Below are positions 36,051 to 48,508 of a DNA stretch of 64,000 nt, piece after piece. Made by a program: the position numbers and the translations under genes. The stretch lies in NCBI RefSeq assembly GCF_937616625.2, contig NC_065571.1:51259651-51323650 (forward strand), given 5' to 3'. Position 1 is the stretch's first letter. Every line of letters starts with the position of its first letter. The notes under the pieces are model-generated. The model was not told where the DNA came from. It saw only the letters and a program-made list of their open reading frames with translations, and made no database searches. This stretch comes from Mercurialis annua (Eukaryota > Streptophyta > Magnoliopsida > Malpighiales > Euphorbiaceae).

Positions 36051-39000
36051 ATTATTGTCAACTTACTACCTTTCATCTATCAAATTTTTTTTATCTCTAC
36101 TTTACTTGTCCTTATAGACCGTATACTTTTCTCTACTAGTATACGAACACTGGTTATCTAAACCTTGCAGTTCTTCTCTAACTGCATCTTACAACTCTCA
36201 ATCACTTTACATCTCATCTCACTGTACTTTCACTTATAGGTTCTAAACCTATAACCTTGACTTCTGTTATCAGAAGTCTTGGTATTCATTAACCTCGAAT
36301 TATTCCCTTATGTTACTTCTTTTTGGGCCTACTTTGGCTACCCGGATCGCTTATCATGAAGCGTCCGTTTACCAAATAAATTTGGTATTCTTATAGTCGG
36401 AAATACGTTCTACAACTTCCGTTTAGACTTCGAGTTAAGATTCTTTCTCGAATGTATCGGAAATTGACCTCAAAGTTAGCTCTTTGAGCTAATTTTAAAA
36501 GACTGCGAAACTGCCGTCATGGCTGTTATTGAAGCCAATGAACTAAGCATTTAAACCAGTTTTCTTCCAAATATTTTTTCATATTCATATAATTTGACAT
36601 TCAATCTACAACTTTCGTGAAGAGTCGAACTTAATCCGACCTCTTTTCGGTTTCCGAAATCATCCTTAAAGTTGGCTACTAGCCAAACTTGTATTCTTAT
36701 TACATCTTATTAATTTTTTTCTTTTTGTTGTACTTCTTTACAGACAGTACAAACTTTGAACTCATTTCCGGGATATCAGCTTATTACTAAGTCTTATGAT
36801 ATCACCTTTGAATTCACTTTCTCTTTACTCTTTTGAACTTTCTAGTTCATTATTTATTATTGGTTGTACATTTTACTGTACCTTTTTATCATTAAGATTT
36901 TTAATCTTATTAGAAATTTTTCACATCTTTTACTCGTTTTAGGGTAATGTTGGTTAAGAATTTTTAATCTCCAACCTTACCCTCTTCATCTGTCTGAACT
37001 CTTGTTCCACAAACAGACTACTCATCATATATTGCTCTCATGATTCTATATCTTGTATAGAATGTCTTTTATTTCCTCATTAATCTATAGTAACTTCCTG
37101 TTACAGATTGAATTATTGGGTTCCTCTCACTAATGATGTGGTCATCTAGGTGTATGTGTAGGTTATAACCTAACTATCTCACCATAAAACACCTTCTAAC
37201 TTACTTCATAATTACCGTAAAACCATACATCTATTACTAGTTTTCGGTATTTTCAAGGTTAATTAGACTTCTTAACCTCTTTTCCACACACATCTACTCC
37301 CTTGTTCACAGCTAACAGTTATCACAACTGTACTTTAGCTGTTACTATTGTATTTAATTAACTGATTATCAACTTTAGCTCCGTTTTCAAAATATTTCAC
37401 TTTGAAAACAAAATGTTTATTAAACATTTTTCCACTTTTAGTCGGCCGTACTATACATATTTCTGGCCCGACATTTAGAACACATGTACATCACATGTGT
37501 ATTCCGTTACCAGCTAGCCTAGACCTCATAGTCATAAGGCTTGGTTCTCGGAATTTTCATCCTTTGAAATTACTGTCTCATTACAGCTTTCAAATTCATT
37601 TATATACATATCTGGAGCTTATGTTGATAATTCCAAGTTAATTAAAGTTTATACTTCTTATCGTTGTCACTTGCACTTTTGGCTTACCGCCAAAATTTCA
37701 CGCAAGTTCCACGACAACATCTCCATCATCGAGCATCTCCTACCTCTCCGTTCGACGATCGCAACGGTTAAAACTTAGATAACCGTCATGGGACCATCAT
37801 ATCCCAATATCAAACCGATCTAACGGCTCGATCGCAAGTTATTAGGATTTTGCTACACCCTGGTAGTTTACAGACAACATATGAAACTCACTTGTCCAAT
37901 TCACTATCTTCATCCCCGTTACACCTTGATAACATCTTTATCCTATCTTAGTTCAGCGTTTAATATACTTTTTAAGTATATTATTTATTCGTTTTATGAT
38001 TTAATAATCATTTTCATTAATGAATATCTGTTAACACGACTTAACAACTCCGTTAGTCGTTAACATATTCATTGATCCTCTTTATTCATTTCAGAACTAG
38101 TAGCGTACCTACTCGGTTCTGAGAATACTCATACTTTCTTTGACCATCTTTCTTGTAGATGTTTCGTTGTTGTTTATTATTTAACTGCTGAGGTTACTCC
38201 TCTCAGACTTATGAATTTTGATTCTATCTAACCACTCGTATGGATATAAGAGATATGTCCATTACTGACATCTGCTCTGTCTGTAGGACTAATCTCCAAT
38301 CCGTTTAATTAAACACATGCGTATGACTTTGTTCACATATAGTTACTTGAAGTCAAACTAACCGAGTTGTGTTTAATTAGATCCTACTCTCTTATCTTAA
38401 TCGTGACAATCTTCTATTGTCTACCCTCAAACTTTTATTTACCATAAAAGTTCATCACTAGACTTATATCAGTCTATTCCTGAGTAAGAATGTAGATTCT
38501 CACTCACTCTACTCTTCCCGTACTTTCATTAACTAATGTCTCGGTATGAAACATTAGAATTTAGGTCTTTATTATTAGTCTTTATAATAAAAACCGTTAT
38601 TCTTTATCCCTTTTTTCCCATCTACCTTGTCACTATCACAGAGTTTTCGTTTGAGCAAATACAGTTTTGTCTCGCGTACACTGACGCTCAACAATTTCAA
38701 ATCAATTTGTTTTGCTTGCAAGCCTTTCTTTAAATCTCACTTTAAAAACCAATTGTGAATTCTCAAATTCACGGTTCAAAACCTTTTTTCATACAATTGT
38801 GCTTCAGGGTGATGACATCTCTCATCCCCAAGGAGTTGCTATTTTAATTCACTTTTCATTGATATACTGATATATCAATATATATGATGCATGCCCTAAT
38901 CAAAATCATTTTATGTAATATATATCATATATATATAATTCAGGTATGCTTCTTCTATAGTGATTTTCGCAACATGCACCTTTAATGCATCTGAGCACAA

Positions 39001-39362
39001 TTATACGTTCAACTGTTAAACAAAACTTTAACAAATTTCTTTTCAAACTACTTCTCTGTGTCATTTCAAGGTTTCCTAATCCTCACATTAGGATTTATCA
39101 TTCTTTATTTATCATTTACCTTTTATGTTATTATTCATCGTCAGGATGTTTATTAACATATATTGTTCATTTGTATGTGTATTCTTGTTTAAGGATATTC
39201 TCTATCTGTACTTTATGTTTTCTAGTTTTAGTATCTCATACTAAAACACATAAATGTACTTACTTAAACGTAAGACACATATCTAAATGTTACCTGAGGA
39301 TGATTGTCGAGGCGGTAGTGCCTCTCGAATCATCAGACCTTTTCCTCGTCCGCATCGGCGTA

Positions 39363-39746
39363 TAAGTTTTCCTTTACCTTCCGCGTGAACATTCTCACAT
39401 AGCGTCTCATTCTATTCAAACTTTGTTCCTCTTTCTCCTCATTAGCATACACATTCTCCCCCCTTTGACATGGGGAATGACTCATCCTTTGTTGAACTAT
39501 CCTTAGATAGTTTATCTTTTCTAAATCCTCCCCCAGCCTAAACCTTATATAGGCTGATATAACAGTATATTCAGACAATGAATCATAACTGTCATCAATA
39601 AAATCTATGTCTCCTATTGATCTATCCAGATCCTCTAATTCGATAACATCACCGTCCGTATCCATCTCATCAACTGAAGCAAAATCTTCAGCCTCTAATG
39701 GATTATCAGGCACGATATACGGCTGAGCTCGACTAGGCCCAGACAT
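39363..39746 (-). CDS. Short acidic ORF at the gag position of the LARD
   Basis: In element orientation this frame begins about 535 bases after the PBS, where gag would start. From the ATG at 39746 it reads MSGPSRAQPYIVPDNPLEAE, then a very acidic stretch (repeated Asp/Glu), then a basic part (MRRYVRMFTRKVKENL), in about 125 residues. The upstream in-frame ATG at 39863 would add a hydrophobic leader that is probably not real. There is no capsid or zinc-knuckle motif. It may be the remains of gag or a spurious frame. Function not assigned. Confidence 0.3.
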
Positions 39747-40280
39747 GCTGAAACACATGTGGCCATAACGCAAGTAGCCGATATAACAGTTATAGAAAAA
39801 TACATTTTCATATAACAGATAACACCTTATAAACACATATAAAATAAAACACATAGCAATCACACATATAGTTCAGAGAAAATCTAACTATTTTCTCGAA
39901 CAAACGATTCTTCTGGAATCTTCGCCTTGTTCTGTATTCGAACAGAATCAACTTCCTTGAATACTGGTCAATTGATCTGACCATTGCGTACTACTCTAAT
40001 AGAGCGTCTCGAACATAGGAAGATCTCATATGTTCCCTCGTTAGTATCACGTTTCAAACACAAGAACATCTCATATGTTCCTGATCAAACATCACATATA
40101 CTACACAGGTATATAGGCTGCTACTTATATCTGAATGTTTTCAACAACTGAAAACTGATCAAGACATGACTCGAATCCTATGTTGCTGCAATAGTCTACT
40201 AAGAATCCCCATAATTCTTAACACATCTTACTTAACAGTATCAGCAACAGTACATCGGATGGTCGAGTACTTAAAATGTT

Positions 40281-40292
40281 GCTCTGATACCA
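40281..40292 (-). other. Primer binding site for initiator tRNA-Met
   Basis: On the minus strand TGGTATCAGAGC lies four bases after the LTR end GTGACA, the usual initiator-methionine tRNA priming site of plant LTR retrotransposons. Confidence 0.9.
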
Positions 40293-40296
40293 CCTT

Positions 40297-43199
40297 TGTC
40301 ACGACCCGAATTCCACCCTAATCCAAGTCACGACCGGCGCTAGGGAATGGGAATGGTTGTTCCGAAACCCGTAGCAAGCCTAGAACCTCTAGAAATTTTT
40401 CGCAAATATTATTAAAAGATCGCACCTCGCGTACGATCCGTTTTCAGAAAATACCGTTAAAACTTTTCTCTTTTAACCAAACACATTTCTGAAAACACAC
40501 ATATAGGCGAAATCTGGTTTTAGAAGTACTGGTTGGATAACCTCGTTATCTCAACCCTCGCTTCCTTCTGAAAACCTGGCGTGGTGATTACTGGAAACCG
40601 GGGACTTATCTTTCGCTTGCCTTAACACATAGGCATCCCTGTTCCAGACCACACGCCACCGTTAATATGTTTAATAAAATAATGCGGACACCTTTGCGTC
40701 TCGCAACGGTGGTATTAAACATATTAAAATACACAGCGGACCGGTTACACATAGCCGGCGAATATAAAACATATTGTTTTTTACCCTCACAAAAACACAC
40801 GAGGCCGACTCGGTAACTAGATACAATATGCCACTAAGCAGCCACCCAATAGGTACACACCTGCACTAGATCCTATCAGAGTGTCTAAACAGAGGACTAG
40901 TGCCACGGCTGCTGGCACATCACACCTATACTATTGCAGCATACTAAGAGTACAAAATCCTATGTACATTACCAAAGAAGAGCTTTCCTGAAGAAGGGAT
41001 GTGGAAGCTCGACTGACCTCAAAGTTCGTTTCCTGAAAATGGGATAACAACAACGGGGTCAGAAATATAAATATTTCTGAGTGAGTAAACAGTTTACAAA
41101 TAAATACCAAAATCGCATAATATATATAAAACAGTTATATATATATAAAATATTACCAATACGTTGATCCATATGAAACCCTAGTCCACAATTTTCCTTA
41201 CAGACACACTCTTATCACGAGCTTATAGACAACAGAATAAAGACCGTGACCCGAGTCACTGCCGTCCAATTCTGTATCTCTGGTACCTGGACCGTAATCA
41301 TGAAACTGCCATCGCGGTTTTACCCGCGACCGTAACTGTATTACTGTCGTCTCAGGGTTTACCCGTGAAGTCAGGGCATCTACTTTCCCAATGACTTACA
41401 CGACAGACATACCTCTATACCTCGACAGAAGTACATCTAGTAATCGGTGTTGGTGATCACGCAACCCTATTGCTGCCCAATAGGTAGCTCGTTCCAATGG
41501 ACCTTTCTTGGCTAGTTTATACTACTGCGATTTATGGATTTAAAATAATTGAATACTGATATTCAAAAGTAAACACGTAAACTCACAGTACTGCTAAGTA
41601 ACTACTTAGCACCGCCGTGTGTGTGACACACTCCCTGGAGTCCTGGTCTGACTGCTGGACAGCTAGTCGGATCAAACATACAAATAACACAAGACAATAC
41701 ATCAATACTCATTTCTGGTATAAACATCTAGGTCCTGAAACCTAGGTTTAATCTAACATATAACACATAGCACGTATGGTCCTTTTCTTTTTAAAAACCA
41801 TTTGAATCGTTTTCACCTTAAGAAAACGTTTAGACTTCACTCTAGAAGTCATTTTAGGTATAACAATACCTAATTAAAATCATTTACTAGCATCGACTTG
41901 ATTGCCAAAGCCATTCACAGTCGACTACTAACTATTTAGCAACATCGTTTGCTAAATCTATTAAACCGGTTAAACGTCGACTTTAACTCTTTTAAAGTCC
42001 TTTTTAAACGTTTAACTTTACTTTTAAAATCATATTTTAAAAGTCTTTAGCTTCGGTTTAAAAACTCTTTTCACTTTCTTCAAAAGAAGTTATCATTTTT
42101 TAAACGTTTTTGTTCGACAAAACTACGTCAAACAGATAGGGCAAAAAGCCCCAAAGGAATCCCCCCTTCGGCGTCGGCCTGGTGCACGTCCGTGCACCCC
42201 TGGCTAGTGCACGATCGTGCACCATTGTGCACGGTCGTGCACCCTGGATGGTGCACGTTCGTGCACCTTGGTGCACGTTCGTGCACCTCCAGATTGGTGC
42301 ACGTTCGTGCACCATATGTGCACGTCCGTGCACCAACGTGCACAGCCCCGGGGAAACTCGATTCCCGGGGCATTCCGACGTGATTCATCCTCATTTTTCT
42401 GCTCCTAACACATATACACAATCCAATCTATCCATATTCACTTTCGGAACGTAAAAATAATAGGTATACGTTCGATTCGATACGGTAACCGTTTATAAAC
42501 GTATATATATTCGATATATATCGAAATATATTAAAATAAACGTTTAATACGGGATTAATACCTCGATTACTCGAGTAATCGTCGAAGAAACGGAGTTAGA
42601 ATCGAGAAATGAACGGATCGAATCCGAAACCCTAACTTCCGTAGCCCCTGAGAGCTAAGCAGCTCTTCAATTGCTAAACAAATGAGCAAATGACTTATCT
42701 GTATTGATTTAGGTCATTTGAAACATATATATAGTTAGTTGGTCAATATACCACTTTAACTCAAATTCTTAAATAGTCGTCCGTAGCTTAAACGGAAATG
42801 ACTTTCAAATTTCGTGAAACTTTACCCAAAAATCTAATAAAATAAAATAAGAATAAAAATATAATTTTTATTCTCATCCGACTTATATTTTATTTTCAAT
42901 AAATCTCAGAAGATTTATTAGGTCAAAATCAGTCCCATTTGATTAAACTTTTTACGTCCAAATTTCATGAAACTTTGACGATAGCTTCGTCCAATTATTT
43001 CGCGAATAATGACACCAAAATTATTCGCTCGGGACTTATAAATTATTTTATTTTAATTTGGACTAACGAACTATACTTAATTAGTTAATAATTGAAAACT
43101 AATTGAAGTAAAAGTTTAGGGATTAAAATTGCCCTTTTTCAAACTTGCCCTCCACTTCTCACCGCTCATCCTTCCTCTTATCATCTCATTATTTTTTTC

Positions 43200-43263
<64 letters not shown>

Positions 43264-43600
43264 TAACTTATATTCGTTAATAACTCGTCGAAACTTCTGA
43301 GTTTCGACATTTTAAATTTCGGGGTTTTATCCGAAATATTAAACTCTCCGATAAGAGTGGTATATTGATATATTAATTATCAATATATTTTATCTTACGA
43401 CTCCAGTCGTATTTCTTATTCAATTAATCCCGTTCATATCCCATTATTAAAATTTAAATCCCCAATTTAAATTTTAAACTTCTATTATTACGATATACTT
43501 TTAGGGATACTTATAAATTAAATTTACGCTTAAATTTAATTTACGTATTCCCGACTAATAAAATCCTTACACGTGGCTTATAAGAATACGGGGTATTACA
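40297..43600 (-). repeat. LARD LTR (5' LTR in element orientation)
   Basis: 3304 bp, nearly identical to the copy at 32439-35745. It should hold the element promoter on the minus strand. A TA microsatellite lies at about 43206-43261. Short ORFs are the same as in the other copy. Confidence 0.9.
42181..42343. repeat. GTGCACG-NN-CGTGCAC palindrome array (LTR copy 2)
   Basis: Identical to the array at 34322-34484, as expected for the second LTR. Confidence 0.9.
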
Positions 43601-44801
43601 GTTTTGAAACCGATTTAGATTCATTGAAACATGCTTACTATTGGGCGGCAATAGTGTTGTGTGATCACCGGTATTGCATTTAGAATGGGTTGCATGTGAA
43701 TATACTGTGTGAATCCTGGCGACGGCCTGGAAAGTCAGGCGACGGCCTAGACTCTGTGTGAACAGATCTTCAGAGGCAACAGAATATAGACGACCAAAGG
43801 CAGTCAGCAAACTGCCGAGATCTGAGAGGTTGAACCTTTTATTAAAAAAAAAAAGTGAAATTGGCGACAGTATTTATGTACTGCCGAAATCCGTTGTATT
43901 GTAAGAAGAGTCTGGGACTTTCAAATACGTAAAATAAATCGGATTTGACTGGCTAAAAGTACAAAAAGAGAAAATAAATACGGCCAAAGAAATATAAAAG
44001 GTTAACCCGAATGGAATGAAAAAAAAATGGAATATTTATATTTTCTGTGTTGAAAGCATATAGGAACATGAATCATGGTTTAGGGTTTCATATGAATCGG
44101 TAATCTGGAATGCATTGCTTTCATATTAATGTTTATTAGTACATGTTGTACGCATTCACCAGTTTTTATAACTGACCCCGTTGAATTTAATATTTTTACA
44201 GGCGAGTAGTTTGAGGTGTGGATTTCCAATTTCTTGTTCCGGAAATCCCCTGCTTGAATAAAGTGAGAATGACTTTCCTGTATGAGTCTAGAGTTGCAGT
44301 AGCTAGAGTTATGAACGGTGATACCTTAGTAGTCGTTGGACTTATTTATGCTTTATATTTTATTATAACGCTTTAACTCTGATAATATGCAATATGTGAA
44401 TGCTGTGCGAAGTCCGAGCGACTGCACTTGAATAAAATGCGATGAACGCATCTGCATAGTGAAATGCAGTTAAGTCGATTAGAGAAATGGCCTGCATAGT
44501 GAAATGCAGTAATTACCACAGTAAGGTGGTATGCACAATGAGATGCATGATAAACCATAGTGAAATGGTTTTGAAACTAAAATGCAATAATTAAAGAGAA
44601 AAATTATGTGCATGTTTTAAATGGTAGATTTTAATAGAACGTTTTAAACTGCGATTTTAAAATGTTCGAAAATGATTTGAATTCCGCGAAATTTTTTAAG
44701 TGATTTTTAATTTATTTTTAAGGCTTGCTACGGGTTTCGGAGCAACCACTCCCATTCCCTAGCGCCGGTCTCGATGCCGAGAATCGGGTCGTGACATTAG
44801 C

Positions 44802-46256
44802 ATTTAACTAAATCATCATCAGAAACATGAAACAACATGCTAGTAACTAGCTTCCAACCACTTTTAATTAATAGGTTTTCACCATTTGATTCATCAAAAA
44901 ATATTTACATTGAAACACAGACTACAAAACTAGTGAGGCATCAAGAAACAAACCAACCAATCAATCATAGTGACTCAGTGAGGCATCCAGAAACAAACAT
45001 ATACAAACCAACATGCATATACAAATCAACATTTCAATTACATTAAGATTACAAGGAATGAAGAACATACCAGCAGATGCAGACCAAACAACAGGTAAGC
45101 AAATTAGTATTTAGGTTTTGGATCAAGTGGGTCTGAGTCTCAGATTTGATCACTCATTCACTTAGTGAGTGATTCAAAGGGTCCAGGGGCTTTCACCACA
45201 AAAGATTCACTCATTCACTAAGTGAGTGAATCTTTTAACATTTTCAGAAACATGCCAAGAAGACAAAACAACAGAAAATGTTGTTAGTTTACATCCAGAT
45301 ATTAAGAACTTAAAACACAACAACAATCTTAAAAATTGAAACCCTAAATATTAATTACCTGTTCTTGTAAAATCAAATCCAAAGCCGAAAGGGTTCCCAG
45401 AAATCCCCAGTTCAGAACATGAAATGAAAGAAAGAAGGAAAAAACCAATCAGTTACAGATTTAAGAAAAAAATCATAACAGACATAAGAGCTTGAATAAA
45501 CTGAAAAATAGAAATGGATTATTTACCTGATCATCGCATGGAAATCAATAAATCCCACGTTTTGAACATGAAAAGGGAAAAAAACGATCATCAAATAGGG
45601 CAGAAATCAAAACCCTAAAAATTAAAAATTGAAATTAAACCTCTAAAACAGAGGGTAATCAAAGATATACTCACATAAACTTTGATAAACTCAGTGAGAT
45701 ACTGAGACTATAAGAGATTATCAGATTAATCTCTTTTTCAATCGAAACGAAGGTTCAAATCCTTCATTTTCTTCGATTCAAAGCACAAAATAGTTGATGA
45801 CAATAGATTAGGACTAAACGAATATGTATTGTGTAAGATTTAAGATTCAATCAGTGAGAAACTGAGAGAATAGAGAGAATTAGGGTTAGAGGGTTAGGGT
45901 TTTCAGAGAGTTTTAGAGAGAGAGTCGAGAGAAAGAGGCTGCACACTTGAGAAATGAGGGAATCAGAGATTTAGGGTTAGGAAAATTTTAAGGGGAGTTT
46001 ATATATGCTGAGTGGTACGCTGCCATTTTAGGAGGGATTAGGGTAGGGGTTAAAACGACGTAATTTAAGTATATTCGGTCTGGTCGGTTATTCGGTCGGT
46101 TTCTGAAACTCTCAAACCGAACCATTAACCGAACTCCAGACTACCCAAATTTTAAAACCAAACCACTCCGAAATCACCAAACAACCGATAACCACACTGA
46201 ATTTCGGTTCGGTTCGGTCCGGTTTCACGGTTTGGTTCGGTTTCTGCTCACCCCTA
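44802..46256. other. hAT 5' non-coding region
   Basis: Between the solo LTR and the right hAT terminus. It has repeats of CACTCATTCACTTAGTGAGTG (palindromic, 45150-45230) and GAGAGAG tracts near 45910-45930. There is no BED finger or open frame, so the N-terminal transposase exon appears lost or beyond recognition. GGTTCGGTTCGGT subterminal repeats lie at 46195-46245. Confidence 0.55.
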
Positions 46257-46471
46257 GATGAAACCATACTTGACTTTCACATATAATAAAAGAAAAAGTA
46301 AAAAGGTTTTGAGTCAATTTAAAGAGAATAAAACAAAGAATGAAAGACATCTCGGGATTGAAACCTAATTTACTTTGCACATAACAATGCTAATTAAGCA
46401 ATATCAATGCAAAACTGTATGAAAATGTATTAAATGGTGATGCCATTTTTCTATTTATAAACACAATTATA

Positions 46472-46741
46472 TTCCTTCCGTCCTAATAGAGTTGTCCACT
46501 TTGAGAAATTTTTTTGTCCCAAAATTCTTGTCCACTTTCAAAAAGTAACTAACTTTACACTTAATTTTTCTATACCCCTATTTAAAGTCTACTAATAAAA
46601 ATAAAGTGCAAATGGACCCTATATTAAATAGGGGTATGGCAAGAAAAGTAAGGAAAATTCTACAAAAACTATAAATAATGATTACTTTTCTTAAACTGTG
46701 TGATAAAGGCAAAGTGGACAACTCTATTGGGACGGAAGGAG
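46472..46741. mobile_element. Stowaway MITE (Tc1/mariner type)
   Basis: The ends TTCCTTCCGTCCTAATAGAG and CTCTATTGGGACGGAAGGAG are inverted repeats with the CTCCxTCCGTCC signature of Stowaway elements, flanked by TA on both sides. 270 bp, non-coding. A related copy is at 58808-59090. Confidence 0.9.
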
Positions 46742-46743
46742 TA

Positions 46744-47097
46744 AATAGTAGTATTATGTATTAAAGAATCTCTCTTCTTCTACTACTTTTCAGTTGTTAT
46801 TTCTGTAGCACCAGTGTCTTATCTCATGTGTTTCTCTGTCTTGTACAAGACAGAACCATGTTTCTGATTATTATTTGATTTCGCCCCATTTCTTTCTTTC
46901 TTTATAGAAAAACCATTGGTGTATGACTCTTCTAAATTTTCCATTTTGATGTCTGAAATTTTGTTTATTTTATATCACTCCTTCAATTTTTTAAAAATGT
47001 ATCAAACAAATATTTTTAATCGTTTTCCAATCATCAATGTGTTCAAAGACAAAAATGACTTCTGTTTTAACTTAAATTTACATGCCATATTAATTAA
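46744..47097. other. Short intergenic stretch, nothing recognised
   Basis: AT-rich. The ORF at 46916-47128 (+) has no domain and lacks codon-like composition. Confidence 0.5.
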
Positions 47098-47479
47098 GGG
47101 TATTGACAAAACAAATCCTAACGTTTGAACTTTATAGCGATTTGATTTCAATATTCAAAACGTTACAAAACAAATTCTAGCTTTATACATCTTACATTTT
47201 ATAGCCCCAATCAATTTCCCGGCAATTTTATCATTTTTTTTAGATTACAAAATGCAAAAACGCAAAAGATTGAGATTTTATTTATAACATTTTTGAAACG
47301 TTTGGATTTAATATGCCAATATATGTATCTAATATGTCTGTCATGTATGTAAAAAATTGCCGGAAAACGGTTTGGACTACAAGATGTAAAAAATGGAAAG
47401 ATTTTGTTTTGTAACGTTTTGAACATCGGGATTAAATCGCTACAAAATTTAAAGATTAGGATTTATTTTACCAATATTT
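47098..47479. mobile_element. Foldback MITE, family not named
   Basis: The left arm has ACAAAACAAATCCTAACG, TAGCGATTTGATTTC and CAAAACGTTACAAAAC; the right arm carries the reverse complements (GTTTTGTAACGTTTTGAAC, GATTAAATCGCTAC, GATTAGGATTTATTTT). This gives an imperfect hairpin of about 380 bp. The duplication was not resolved. Confidence 0.6.
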
Positions 47480-47664
47480 CTACTAATAACATATAATAAT
47501 TATATATGTGTCCCAAAGTAACCGTTTCACATTTGATTTAATTATTGAAATTTGATGAATTAAAAAAATCAAAATAAAATGACCGTTATTGTAATAAAGA
47601 AATCAATTAGAATTTATTGTCAAATCATAATCAATGAAAAAACATAATTGAAAGGGTATGGCGA

Positions 47665-48500
47665 CTAGGTTTGTGTAATCGGTCGGATCGGTAATTGAAC
47701 CAACCGTACCAAAAACCAAAGTTTGATAAAATATGAAAATCGAACAGAACCAAATTTTAAATTTGAATTACATCAAAACGAATTGAAATCAATTCGGTTT
47801 GGTTAAAAATCCAAAATTTTACTTTTTTATTTTTAACTATTTTTTATCTTAAAATTAATTTAAAGATTAGATATTTAATGTCTAATAAATGTTTTATATA
47901 TTTATCAGCATATTTATATGTTATATGAATGTTTTTTAATTTATATATTAACTATAAAAAAAAGGTTAGTTTTAAATTAAATCACGAACTTTAGCGTGAT
48001 TTGCAATTACAACACAATTTTCGAAACTTGATTATGTGAATTACCAACTTTTATTTTTTGGTAAATTGTGCTATGGAGCAATCATGCAACATCAACAATA
48101 ATGTTGTGGGTGTATACTATAATATCCATTTCAGCATTTTTTAACTTGGTGTTTTGATTTATCAAAAAATAAAAATTGGTGACTTACATTCCAAGTTTCA
48201 AAGTTCATGCTATAATTAAAAATCACGCTAAATTTTATGATTTAATTTGCAATTAACTCATAAAAAAATAAAGACCAAAAAATATAAATTTATATATATA
48301 TGTATTTATACTGTAGTATTATTTTTTACTTGATTGTTCGATTTTTAAAATATCCAATCCGAACTGGAAACTAAAAACTGAACATCATATATACTTTTGC
48401 CAAATTATAAACTGAGTCAAACCATATTAACCAAATAAACAAACCGTTTTTACAATTTTGGTTTAGTTCGGTTCTACGGTCCGGTTTAGTTTTTACGATA
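47665..48500. repeat. Remnant of a hAT-type element with a nested MITE
   Basis: The left side has GTGTAATCGGTCGGATCGG and ACCAAAAACCAAAG; the right side has GGTTTAGTTCGGTTCTACGG. Both are rich in the GGTTCGGTTT motif of hAT ends. At about 47960-48258 lies a foldback MITE whose arms read AAATCACGAACTTTAGCGTG and CACGCTAAATTTTATG, similar in style to the 19066 and 22909 elements. Confidence 0.5.
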
Positions 48501-48508
48501 TTAAATAG

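Larger units (their letters stand above)
35761..40280 (-). other. LARD internal region without pol
   Basis: About 4.5 kb with frequent stops in all frames. No conserved retroelement enzyme motifs were found (no DTGA-type protease, no YxDD reverse transcriptase motif, no integrase zinc finger). Several plus-strand ORFs of 60-126 codons (for example 38985-39365) are low-complexity and not supported. The only notable frame is the acidic ORF at 39363-39746. Confidence 0.7.
32439..43600 (-). mobile_element. LARD-type non-autonomous LTR retrotransposon, very young
   Basis: Two direct repeats of about 3.3 kb (32439-35745 and 40297-43600) flank a 4.5-kb interior, with the duplication GTTTT on both sides (32434-32438 and 43601-43605). 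On the minus strand each LTR begins TGTAATACCCCG and ends GTCGTGACA. A PBS (TGGTATCAGAGC) and a PPT (AAGGGGGAGAGAA) are in the right places, which fixes the orientation. The interior has no protease, reverse transcriptase, RNase H or integrase. Long LTRs with a long empty interior are the mark of LARDs (large retrotransposon derivatives), here probably Ty3/gypsy-driven. The LTRs differ at very few places. Confidence 0.9.
30410..44796 (+). mobile_element. Solo LTR (Ty3/gypsy-like), split by a nested LARD
   Basis: It starts TGTAATACCCCGTAG and ends GAATCGGGTCGTGACA, with the 5-bp duplication TTAGC on both sides (30405-30409 and 44797-44801). The two parts, 30410-32438 and 43606-44796, add up to about 3.2 kb, close to the 3.3-kb LTR of the nested element. 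Both LTR types share TGTAATACCCCGTA and CGGGTCGTGACA ends and the GCTACGGGTTTCGGAG block. There is no internal region, so it is a solo LTR left by recombination. Near the right end are short dyads such as GCATAGTGAAATGC (44450-44570). Small ORFs inside are not coding. Confidence 0.85.
27738..46256 (-). mobile_element. hAT element, interrupted by nested LTR elements
   Basis: The left end TAGGGGTGAGCATCGGTCGG and the right end TGCTCACCCCTA, preceded by GGTTTGGTTCGGTTTC, are inverted and typical of hAT termini. The flanking octamers AGTGGAAC and GATGAAAC match at five of eight positions, so the duplication has decayed. A broken hAT transposase lies at 29163-30309 (-). Without the nested solo LTR and LARD (30410-44796 plus one TSD copy) the element would be about 4.1 kb. 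Flanking parts 27738-29162 and 44802-46256 are non-coding text. The BED zinc finger expected at the transposase N-terminus was not seen. Confidence 0.75.

Noticed and set aside
38985..39365. 126-codon plus-strand ORF in the LARD interior
   Set aside because: Opposite to the element's own orientation, AT-rich, no motif.
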